Shown here: in pieces, positions 1 through 11,338 of the stretch | Position numbering within the stretch: position 1 is the stretch's first letter | Layout: every line of letters starts with the position of its first letter | From: Lineus longissimus | Taxonomy: Eukaryota > Nemertea > Pilidiophora > Heteronemertea > Lineidae | DNA length: 64,000 nucleotides | Assembly (NCBI RefSeq): GCF_910592395.1 | Contig: NC_088309.1 | Span: 2,606,501-2,670,500, forward strand | Direction of reading: 5' to 3' | Program-made: the position numbers and the translations under genes | The notes under the pieces: generated by a model | Databases searched by the model: none | What the model was told of the DNA's origin: nothing | What the model saw: the letters and a program-made list of their open reading frames with translations, nothing else

Positions 1-2563
1 CTGTATCCCTGTATCTCTTCCTCTCTCATTCCGCTTCTAAGACATAGCCGACACTAAAGCTACTGCTGCAAGGAGTAGCCTCGTGAAACATCTGTCTGTA
101 CGCTGTAAAAAGTTGTCAGATAAGCTCCATCATGGTGAAACATACCATTGTGAGTAGTTGTGAGATGTATCATGCATGTCGTTTGGGCCAGCCTTGAAAT
201 GGATTCATTTGCTTTGTCAGTATCAAGGTTCAATGTTTCCAGCACAAGTACAATACAAAGGACCCTTGGTTGCAAAGAAAGTTCCCTATTTGGGCAAAAA
301 GTTCCAGATGTACACAAGTCAGAAAAAATTGCTCGAAAATAACAAAACTGAAAACTTGAGTCTATGAGGCTGAGTTTACATAGAGTTGTCTCTAGTTACA
401 TGTCACTTTAGGAACATTCTTGTGACGATGTAATTTCTATGTAATCGCTGCCTTATGAGCTGAAGGTGAGGGCTGGTGCATGGAATGTTCCTTGGTGCAT
501 TTTGGTTTGAATTTCTCAATGGTCCTTCGGGGGATTAGCATACTTTTGTCACGAATTTCGTTTTCGATATTTCAAGAACATTAGTACTCACAATGTAGTG
601 TTCTTGTGTTGCCACCAGTATTTAGCGGTGACACACTGTAGTCAGCATCCATTTTGCTATGGTTTTGTTGCCAAGGACTGCTGTGTGTTTGTTTTTTGTT
701 GCGCATCAAAACAAAATGTTGATGCACTAATAAGACACTCTGTAGGCCCGTTTACGCCATTTAGCAGCTTCAGAACTGATAACACGCATGTCACCTTTTT
801 CAGATCTCCAATGATAATGAATCGTGCATAGTTTCCCTGAGTATGTTGCATGTTTGAAATTGAATTCAATCCAATGTCCCCGACTTGTCACTAAGTCACT
901 AATGTTGTGTAGATCAGTTGCAGTATGTTCTGGTCAAGATAACTGACATCATTTCTATACCGTGTGCTCCTAGGGACTCCAGGAAAGGAAGCTCTGAGGT
1001 CTTTGTCAAAGAGTTCCCTGTATACTTGCGGAATATTTGCTGGTATTTCATGTTTGTTGTCTCAGCATCTTGCGTTGGTGCACCAGGAGGAGCAGGTCTC
1101 CTTGCGATGATTCACCATAATACACCCCTGGAAATCAGTATTCCCACACTCTGCGTCAACACCACAAAGGATGGCGGGTCCTCAGTCCGAGGTACAGGCC
1201 TAAGCCAGAGTATGTGAAATCATGCAATGCTCAAAAAGGTGGAGGCTGATCTACCTCAATAGTTCATATGGAACAATGTTTAAAGACGCTTTTGAACTTA
1301 TCCCTTGCCTTGCTGGTTTTACTGTGCAATTGAGATTGTTATCTCCACAGAACTCTGGGGTGTCCGCGGGGATTGGTGACACTGATTTGCCAGGGTGTGA
1401 TAGTACTGATGAACTGAGGCCTGATTTTCCTGGTTTAAGCAGCATATAACAAGGGGCAAATTCATGAAAGTGTTTCATTCAGGCCTAACCAGGTGTTTGA
1501 ATATGTCGATTTAGGGTGAACACTTTCTTGTATTTGGCCCAGATTGTCCAAGAATACTACTAAACTTCTTGGGTCTGAAGAATAATTGGAGTTGACAGGT
1601 GGCAGAAAGGCAAATTGCTCATCAAACCTCAAACAAAGAATACTAAATATGATATCACGTTGTGTGGAGACTCCTGACTGAAGTTCAGGCCTTAATGGTA
1701 TAGTGTTCTTGGACCATCATATCACATTAGAAATGATCTTGCTTTGAACAATGATACAAGGTGTCGGTGCTGTCTATACCTCTGTGCATTCAGTGCTGCA
1801 CCAATTCTCCCTTCCAACCCGCTTCCTTAACACGGCCCATACATTTTGGAGCCTCTCTCAGTTTAGGCAGACGCCCACTGGATGTTCATGACAATCCCTG
1901 TTATGCTTTCTGACAACATGCAGCATGATTTGTTGAAGAATTGTGCATTTTCTAGACGTTGTTTCATTGAAATTTATTGTAACAAAACTACATGTAGATA
2001 CAATGTACCCAACTATATTGGAGTTGATGAAGGCAGTGATGAGGTAAGAGTAAGCCTTTGGTTTGCTTTCATACTCCAAGAGTTTCCTTTGGTTCTTATA
2101 CAATGTGTTCTACACAGTGAAATGAAGATTTGTAAAAACTCACTGCCTCACGAGTTTGTATTTCTTCAGTTGGTATTCACGAGTTTATGTAGTAAACGAA
2201 TCATGGAAGCACAGTGATTCCTCACTATTCAGCTTCTTATTGTAAAATATATCACCATTTTACTGCATGGAGTTCATGTTGACTTTACTGGTTGCATCAT
2301 TGTTCCATTGGACAGGTTTAAGAATGTTGGTCTTGAAAAAGGTGTGTTTCACCTCAATAGAGGTCTAAATGTGATTGTTTTCTGAAATGTTTTAAGGCAG
2401 CCAGCCACAACAGTAAGAAAGACTGATTTTCACATGGGCATGCTATATTTTCTGGGACATGAACAGCTGGATATGCTGAAGGGCATGCATAAATACTCAT
2501 ACAAATTGTTATTTTCTTTAAACAAAGAGGTTACCTGAGCTCATAATTTTGTATTTTCTTCAG
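1..2563 (+). other. Upstream intron sequence of the myosin-IX gene, with two weak exon candidates
   Basis: No exon is certain here. The first firm exon of the downstream gene opens at 2564 in the second position of a codon, so more coding sequence must lie to the left, either here or beyond the edge. Two stretches have splice-like borders and an open frame: 1351-1432 (after ctccacag, before gtttaa; it reads acidic and low-complexity, and its end phase would fit the 2564 exon) and 1998-2043 (after tgtag, before gtaaga). Neither has a recognisable domain. Confidence 0.35.
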
Positions 2564-5500
2564 GGAAGAAAGCTCGCGATGATGACGAATACCAGATGGA
2601 AGAAGGCCTCAAAAAAACATTCATTGACAGCAGTAAGTGTTAAGAAACATTTCCTCATCATAAGTTGTGGGTGTTTTTCTCCTGGGCCTGCTCTCATCTC
2701 CCTGTCCGTGGGGCAAAGATATGTTAGATCCTGACATAGCTGGTGTGCCACATGAACTGGGTACCCCTTTGGGTCAGAATTATATATCTGCGTGAAAATG
2801 AAGAAATTCTTCAGATTCTACGAAATGATAAGAACAGAAGCCATACTTGCAGGGAGCAGTATCAGGAGCAGTTAACGACATTGACCTGCTTTAACTCTTC
2901 CACTCCCCATTTCAGTTGGTGTCCATGTCCTCCCAAACAAACCGGGCAACAAGATATCATCGCCGACCAAAACACCAGAAATAGAAAAAGAGTTACTCCC
3001 GCCTGAAGATAGTGAGAAGAGAAAACTTCGGCGGGGACGACGTAACAGCCGACACAGGCGGGAAGATGTAAAGGTGGAGCCGCCGAGTACCTATGTTGTG
3101 ACTGGCCGGTCCCAGTGGCAGTACCCGAGTGATCTTTATGTGAAGGACCAGCGTGAGCTCAAAGATCTTGATCAGTTTATCTTTAGCAAGGTTTGTCCTT
3201 TTTTCTGTCATCACTGTGCAGATATTTTTTGGAAGTAATTGCATTGTCCATTGACATTGATTTACAGTTTCCCTTCCTTTGACTTGCATTGGAATCAATG
3301 GTTTTGTTCTGGCTTGATGTAGTGCTTTGCTTCTGAACACTTCTTCTGAAACTGAAATTCTGCAGAAATAGTTGTTGTCGAGAAATAAGCATTGGCAAAT
3401 TGATTAGAAAGACAGTAATGTATCAAGTGTTCTCTTTCAGCTGGTCAGAATGAGTGAGGACTGTGGTCAGAATGACAGCATGACTGAGCGCATCTTCAAA
3501 AAGGCACTGAAAGAATTCCATAGCACACTGATAGGCAGCCAGTCTCTCGCCATGAAGGTAAGACCTCTTGCTAAACTTAAAGATCATTGTGGTTCATGAT
3601 GACCAAGAAAAGTTAATGTTTGTTTCTTATGGCAGTTAAGTGCCTTTCCCACAGCACACGCTGTGTATGCCCACCAGCATTTCTGTCCTCGTCTTCTGCA
3701 TGCGGTCCATTGACTGATCAGCAACTCTTTGCGTCTGTATTTTATTATTACTGGGGATGCATAATGGTCGGTATCTATAGGGGCACTGACAGCTGATAAA
3801 CAACTGCTATTTATTCCCTTTACAGGACAGCAATAATTACAAGTTGCGCTATCGGGACTTGATGTTAAGCTTTGAACAAATTCTCCACTGTAAAATAGAG
3901 GCAGAGGACACGGCCAACAACGCAATTGAATTTCCCTCGACAATGGTGATAAATGCATTTAGGGGATTCCTGGATGAGTTTGAAAAGAAACAGCGAGACC
4001 AGGGGGAGCGACGGGCACCAGATAAAAAACGTAACGACAAGAAGGGGAAGAAAGAGAAGGATAAGGTCATTTGGGTACGTTGAAATTGAAGGCAGTTATC
4101 GTATTTTAAAGACAATGGGTGATATGAATAAAGGCTAGCAAATGCTTTTACTTCAATTTTGTACAGAAAGGCCAAGTGTAAATATACATGGAGTTTTAGA
4201 TAAAAGCATTTACTACTCTTTATTCATATCACCCAATGTGGATGGTAAAATGGAACTATGGTTCAGTTCCACAGAGCTGAGTGAGTTTTTCATTGAATGG
4301 TCGTGTCAGTAGGTTTGGACAGTTTAAGAGCTTTTGGCCAGTTTCTGCTGTCACACTTGGCAAAAGATGTCAGTAAGGCAATGATCTGAAAAGGATCATG
4401 TAGCCAAAAAGGAATAATGATTAAGAATTCTGAAGTCAGTTTACCAAACTGGTATGGTTTGTGTGTTACTTTCAGGAGCACCTCGGCCACAAGTTCATGC
4501 TTCAACAGTTCAACATCCCTACATTCTGTGAATACTGCAACTCACTCACATGGTGGAGAGACAAGATCTACAATTGTCAAAGTAAGTCCGCTTGCAAAAA
4601 GAAACTCATTTAGAAAGGTCTCCAACAGCTCATTGATCGTCAATAAGAATGTCAGAGCAGGTAAATATGAGATAGTAACACGTTAACAGTAAAATGCACT
4701 TTTGTCCTTTCATTTCAGCATGCAAATTTACCTGTCATCCGAAATGTGTGTCTAAATGTACGACACTGTGCCGTGGCCAGTCTGAGGAACATGGGGTAAG
4801 TCTCATCTTAATCTGTTCATATCAGCTTCATACTTGTTGATCAATAAGAGATGTAGTTGGGTTATCAGCCTTGGCCTGTGGTTGTTGGGTTCCAGCAGTG
4901 ATAGAGATTTGATCTCATGATTCTTTGTTCCGTTGCAGAGTTCCTCATCAGGGAAAGTGTTCGGTGCACCGTTATCACATCTCATCCTTGACGGGATGAC
5001 AATACCGACGATATTTGATGATATGATCAATGCAATAGAGGCCAATGGTCTCTACACTGAGGGCTTGTATAGGAAGAGTGGTGTGCAGGGCAAGGTCAGG
5101 CAACTTGTTAAGGCTTGTAATGAGAGTAAGTAGTCAGTTTGTTGTCAATGGGTGATATGAATAAAGACTAGCAAAAGCTTTTATCTAAAACTCCATGTAC
5201 ATTTACACTGAACCTTTCTGTACAAAATTGAAGTAAAAGCATTTGCTAGACTTTATTCATATCAGCCATTGTCATGTTTCCCTTGATTCTTCCAACTATT
5301 GTGGGGCTGATGCACTTCTGCTTGTTTCCTACAACTCTCTTGTTGTCTTCCAGATTATGAGATCATAGACTTCAATGAATACCCCGTCCACGTCCTGGCG
5401 ACCACATTCAAGACGTTCTTACGAGAGCTGCCAGAGCCCTTGCTGACATTTGACCTGTTTGATGAGTTCCTCCGAGGCGCTGAAATCAGTACGGAGAGGG

Positions 5501-8500
5501 AGAGAATCCAATCCATTTATTCTGTGATAGAAAAACTGCCAAGATATAACCATGACATGTTAGAGAGGCTCATGTTTCATTTAGCTAGGTGGGCAACTTT
5601 CCTGATCATTCAGTACTATGTCTCTCTGGGTCAGCCACAGTTCTGAAAGCTTATCGACATAACTGTGGTAAGGTAGCAAGGACATGTTGGAAGGGCATAA
5701 CAGCAGGATTCATCCGACACGTGAAGAAGTTAACACTTAGAAAACTCTTCATAGAGTATGAAATGGCATCTTTTGACAATTCAGTTACATGTACACTGGT
5801 GTAACTTGCTTTGTATTTGAGTTATGCCATCGAAGTCCAATCAAGCTACTCCAGCCAGGTTTGTGATGAAACCGACTGTCACCACCTGGGTCTGGCACAC
5901 AGCTGTCCGTCCAGTGGAAGTTCAGCCACTCACTGCCTGATCCTCATGACTGTTTCCAGCAGAAGTAAATTGGAAGTTTTGTTTTCTTGCAGGGTTGCGC
6001 GCAGTGAAGATGTGAATAAGATGTCCTCGAATGGCTTGGCCATTATCTTTGCTCCTTGTATATTAAAAACCAATCGTGATCTCTCTGCCCAGGAGATATT
6101 AAGCAATGTGCCAAAACAAACATTGTAAGTACATGTAGTAGTGATAACATGTTGATTTTGCTCGTTGGTAAAGGCCAAAAAACAGGCTCACTTGGCTTGA
6201 AATGACAACTGCGAAAGCAATCACATCTTGCGAGGTCCATTCCATCCTTGCATTTCCATTGTTAGCTCATTTGCTAGCTCTGTTGGTTGGTTATTACCTC
6301 ATCTGATGGGAAGTCTTGTGACATCATTTATACCACCAGTTGTTGACGCTGTCATTATGAAGTTTGCATGAGACCTTGAGAAGGTACGTGACTCACTGCA
6401 CAATCTAGAGAGATTTATCAAAAGTGCTTCCTCGCTGGTTTTCAGATGTGTAGAATGTATAATCCTAGAACAGCTGAAGAAGTTGAATGTGACACTTGAG
6501 AATATTAGCGAGCTTGAGGATGAGGCTGCATCGTTCCAAATTCGATTAGAGTCGATACGCGACAGCAGGAAGTCATCGAAGGGTTCCCGCTCTCCAGGCA
6601 GTCCCCAGCACACATTACGGCGGGTAGCAACCGAGGTTGACGAGGAAAACTTCCAGATGATCTACCGAGAGGTTGAGAGAGAAATAGAGGGTGAATTACA
6701 GTCATTAGAGCGCAAGAGGTAGGTAATGCCTTATATCGGGAATTGCTCGATGTACACAATGACCCTGTCTGAGAAAGGAAGATGTGATCATCAGGATGTA
6801 TGGGGTGATAGGCCTGTTGAATTCTGCATCTAATGAGCTGCTGGTGTTAAAAGACCCTGAAGCAGTATATTGAACTGGAAACCTGGTAAACTGCGAACAT
6901 TTCGATACTCATCCTCTTTTTATCTCCAGAGAGGAGTTGACGTCCAGCTTGGCTATGTTAGAGTGCCGCAATGCCAGCTCAGACGAGGATATGCTCAGCG
7001 CCGAGGATATCGATGATGACGACTATGCCACAAGCGATTATCAAGATGCATTTGAATCACCTGGTGAGTAACGTTCAAACAAAGTGTAATTATTCTTGAT
7101 TTCTCATCCGAAGCCATTGATTTGGAAAGCTCAACAATGGATGTGTTCAGAAAATGTTGGTTTTCTGGGCGAAGTGTTTCTGTGCGTGTAAACTAATGTT
7201 TGGTAGAGGCCATGAGTTGGACCTAGTTGGCAGGCCACCTGGAGAGAAAGTTGTGAACTGACTGGACGACCGACAAAAAAATCAGTAGAAAGTTTACATT
7301 GTTTACTCAGACATAAAAACTAGCTGGCCATTTGTATTTTTTCCCGCTGCTCTGGACAATTGCTTCAGGTTTTTCAGTGTCCATATTTCACCAAATTAGG
7401 AATGTAACCAGTACTCTTGCTTGCAGGTAGTAATGGTTTTTGACCCTTCTCTCCAGTGCATGAGGCCTGTCTCACTTGGTCAGTTGTAGAGCTAGGTAGA
7501 TGCGTAGGCCTTGCCAAGTTTGCTAGAATGATCTAAACTGATTGGATTTTTAGCCTGAATATTGCTCCACATTGGTCATTCTTGCTGAACTTGCCTTAAA
7601 TCTATGCTGTGTAAAATTGTAGAGAGGTTCTTGTTAACTACAGCACTAACATCCAAGCTTTATCTACAATGACTTAAAATTAGAATATTTCCCCATTGAC
7701 ATCGAAGTACCCCAATCATTAATAGTTTATATGTATTATCCGTGCTGCTGACAGACAATATGCAGTGGTGAGTTACTGTGTGTTTCATATGCATGATGTG
7801 ACCCCATGGGTTTGTTGGCACCTCCCCACCCCCTCCTCCTTGGTCTTGAGGTGATATCATGATGTCCTCGCCAAGGAGGACCCTGGCTGCTGATGTTGAC
7901 AGTCAAGTGAAATCAACCTTTTAAGTGTGACATATCCAGATCTGCATATAAGATCATGCTTGTGGCAACTTGAAATGCCTGGCACAGCAGCCTGTACTTG
8001 GCACCGTGAATATGATCTGTGAAGGACACTCACATGTGAACAACTTCACATTGTGAGTAGATTTCACTTGGCTGCCACATATTGGCTGACCTGCTAGGCA
8101 GACCTGGTCCCAGGGCACTGATGATTACAGAAGCATGTACTGGTCTGATGTGATAAGGTCCCTGGGAACTGTTGATGACGGTTGGATAAGTTTTCAAGAG
8201 GTTTGTTTTCATTGTATCAGAGTGTACATTTGTTGTTGTGCGATGGGCATGTAATTGCTTGACTCTAATGTAAGTTGGTTTTGCCACTTTGAAGGTAACC
8301 AAGAATATGTTTTCAATGGATTTAAATGTGCATGTTCTTTATCTCATTGTGCAGCATGTCAAGAGAGAAAGACAACTGGTGGATTGATTTGTATTTGATT
8401 CATTAAAGTGAACTTGTCCCTGCATTCTGGTCGTGACTCTGTTCTCAGATGACCAATTTGGGGTGAATGAAAGTCATGATTAGTAACCAGTGATCTCTCA

Positions 8501-11338
8501 CCATGCGACTCGGCGATAAAACGGATGATTTGTGATGTCTTTCCATTGCAATGGTTGTTGTTGTCATCAATGCCATTTGTTGAATGAACAGGAATATAAT
8601 GTAGTTTGGGGGATGAGGATAAGGCACAGATGTTTGTTTTATGGTTTCTCCATGAATTTGTAATGTTGTATTGGTTTATTTCAGGGGATCCTGGTGTTAG
8701 TGGTAGGGTAGTATGGTTGTAGGTTATCATGGTTAGTGTTTCATCTCTTCTGCCATGCTGCCTCACCTCGGGTTATTGGTGGATCTAGGACTTGTCACTT
8801 GGTGTTTAGGTGGATATTTAAATCTCTCATTCTTTATTCATGGCACAATTTATGCATTGAATTAAATATCTAAACTTGTTGATGTTTATATGAAGATCTA
8901 TTCCGGTGTGTATTGATTTGAAAGGGAAAAAATGCTCAGGGCACCTTCACTGTGATCACTAATGTGCAAATGCAACGTCACAACAAACGAAATGAAGAAA
9001 AAGACAGGTGAATATTTGTTATGATTTGTTAGTGATCCAGTCCTTATATCCAGGGAAAATTCCTAGATCCATCACATTTTATTCTAGTTTGGCTTTCATT
9101 CCAGCGACCAAGCAGGGCCAATCATGCTGCCTCCCGGGGCAGACATACAAACTACACGGGTGAACTTACAGATCATGTAACTTAACCTTTTCGCTATGGG
9201 TGCTGTATGACATGTCTCAATCATGTACAGGTGTCGTGCACAGAAGAAGTGTACATTGAATGTATGTCTGTGTCCTGCTCATACATATAGCTTATCAACC
9301 CTCAACAGGAGGATGACATCTGATGCTGGCAATTCCAGCACCACTGTTGCTTGACACAAAATGTGGTTCTGTAGAAGAGCAAAATTGATCTCGGGACCAC
9401 ACCCACCCAATTCCAGAACTTAGTGAGCTTCATGTGCAAGACTAATACTGGGTGACACAAAAAATGATTACCCGGTATATACTAAGTGTATGATCTTTTT
9501 TGTGACACTTAGTAGCTACGAGGGGCATGTTTCACATTGGTGAGCCTATGTAACCAATGCTATGTAGTGTGATTCTGGATATGTCGAAGTTTTACACTTT
9601 AAAAGAGATTGCTGCAGTGGCCAGTGCATTCTGCGATTGTTCATCCAGTTTCGTGCCAGAACGATCTTTCAAAAATGACAGAATCTTGATATCTCAGAAC
9701 ATTCTAGGTATGGAACCTTGGCTTATTGACAGATATGGTTTGTTGCTAATATACTATTGATTATAATAATGGACATTAGTCATTGGTAAATGTGATCTTG
9801 AAACTACTTGAAACCAGTATCTCTCCATCCAAGAGAGTAGCTTCTTACGGTGTGTTTTATGCTTTTCTTGTTGTCCACCCGGGGGCTTCACCTTATGGTT
9901 AGGTATTTTGCTTCTGGTGTTGATGTAAACTGGGTAATGTTTGCGACATTTTTGGGTTTTTTTGGCAAATTGGGAGGCAGACGCAAACACTACCCCGTTT
10001 ACAGTTTTCTCTCTTTTTGCTTTATTGCGGTTCATCACGTGACTTAACACATTGTGTCTATGAATGTCAAATCGAGCATTGTCACAGTTCACCACTGCGT
10101 CACTAAAGGTGATGATGTCATGTCATGAAGGAAAGTGTTGATATCAGCACAATGCCAGTCATTCTATTCTGATGGCCCAACATGACAGATTCTTTGAATC
10201 CTGTGACAGTGTGATGTCGGTGAAGAACCTCTATTGGCAGTGTGGGTATGGGTGTATACCGTCACAGTGTTCGGCCGAGGGCGAACATTTTCATAAATGT
10301 ATTTCAGACCGGGTGATGGCTGGCAAAAAAGGGTGTGCACTGATTGTTGTATGTTGTGTCCAGAGGGTTTGCTGTTTAAGCTTTTCAACTTTCATGTCAA
10401 AACTAAGCCATCTCAAATTGTATTAGCTGTGGGTATCTGATGTGTTGTCTCTTGTTGAATCCAATCAAGACAATTAGTCCACCAAAGCCAAAGGCAAAAG
10501 AGGTCACTACTGAAAACATGAACATTTTCACTGCCTACTTGATTTGAGTTCTTCAGCTCAGTGATATAAAAGTCAATATAACTGTTGGTTGTGTCACCTG
10601 GGGATGATTGGTTCAAACCTGCCCATGTGTAATGCTGTCTGCTTTTATTATGCAGTGACACCATCCATGAACGAGCCAGCATTCCCGATTACGCCGAGAT
10701 TTGGACACAATACGAAGGACAATAACGGTAATTCGCACAATATCGAAACATCGCGGAGAACCAACAGTGAACCTTCACAGCCTCGCGCCCCATTACCAAG
10801 ATTTGGTGGTTTCGATCCAAGTCAAGAAACTCCAAAATCTAGGTTTCAAAAGTCTAGCAGCTTAGATCAAAAGGACAATACAGAACAGCCCCAGACTCGA
10901 TCACAACTCAAACTCAACACAGTGTCGAAGGATAGTCCTAAAAATGAGGCATCACCTAATGATAACTCACCAGACGCAGCGCAGAGCAAATTTCGGTTTC
11001 CAAAATTTGGCAAAGCTAAAGAAAATAAGGAAGAAGTCACACCAAAAATTAAACTTCCAAAATTTGGAGTGAGTTCACGTGACACTCGGGATGATTCTAG
11101 TGTGGATGTCAAATCGAAGGGGGACTTTCAACATTCGGGGAAGTTTCGCTTACGCAGGATCGGTAATCCTAAGAAATTCCGCCATAGTTTTAGTAATGAC
11201 GAGTCACGCGAACAAGAGGTGACTGAAAGTGACACTGGCTCTTCCATTACGATGTCGACAGACTCGATTCGTAGTGATGAGAATTATTATGTCCAGATGG
11301 AGACTGGGGAAGATGATATTGATGAGATCATGGTGTGA
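2564..11338 (+). CDS. Myo9: Unconventional myosin-IX, C-terminal half (C1 and RhoGAP domains), 5' end missing
   Basis: A motorised Rho GTPase-activating protein acting at actin, seen from the tail only. Exons: 2564-2632, 2916-3190, 3441-3557, 3826-4074, 4476-4581, 4719-4795, 4939-5125, 5354-5588, 5993-6124, 6446-6718, 6930-7063, 10656-11338 (TGA), about 844 residues. A basic linker is followed by a conserved pre-C1 segment (IFKKALKEFHST, YRDLMLSFEQIL), then a C1 zinc finger across two exons (GHKF, CEYC, CQTC, CHPKC). The RhoGAP domain covers 4939-6124; its GLYRKSG holds the arginine finger, with LRELPEPLLTF and IIFAPC further on. GLYTEGLYRKSG and the post-GAP ISELEDEA helix match MYO9A/B better than other C1-RhoGAP proteins (chimaerins, HMHA1, MgcRacGAP). 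A coiled acidic segment follows, then a 226-residue last exon rich in Ser and Lys/Arg. Motor and IQ motifs lie outside the window. The donor at 4075 could instead be 4065 (gtcatt), but gtacgt is better. Confidence 0.9.
4112..4238. mobile_element. MITE-like element, copy 1, in a myosin-IX intron
   Basis: About 127 bp with nearly perfect terminal inverted repeats. The left end reads GGGTGATATGAATAAAG and the right end is its reverse complement. There is no coding capacity. It is the reverse orientation of the copy at 5145-5272: the internal TTTTACTTCAATTTTGTAC of this copy appears there as its complement. Both lie in introns between the linker and RhoGAP exons. Non-autonomous DNA transposon is the best reading; no clear target duplication is visible. 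Confidence 0.8.
5145..5272. mobile_element. MITE-like element, copy 2, inverted relative to copy 1
   Basis: Same termini as the element at 4112-4238 (GGGTGATATGAATAAAG at the left, complement at the right with one G for C change), with the interior inverted. It begins about 20 bp after the splice donor of the first RhoGAP exon. The two copies, 0.9 kb apart and opposite, could pair over their full length in the pre-mRNA around the second C1 exon and first RhoGAP exon. Confidence 0.8.
7064..10655 (+). other. Long final intron of the myosin-IX gene
   Basis: About 3.6 kb between a good donor (ctg|gtgagt) and acceptor (tatgcag). No exon, RNA gene or named repeat is recognisable. The open frames inside are short and show no conserved motif. 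The skipped frame is consistent across the join. Confidence 0.6.

Noticed and set aside
2564-11338. Chimaerin or HMHA1-type C1-RhoGAP protein
   Set aside because: The GLYTEGLYRKSG core, the pre-C1 segment and the post-GAP helix follow MYO9A/B; SH2 or F-BAR domains expected of the others are absent from the visible part.
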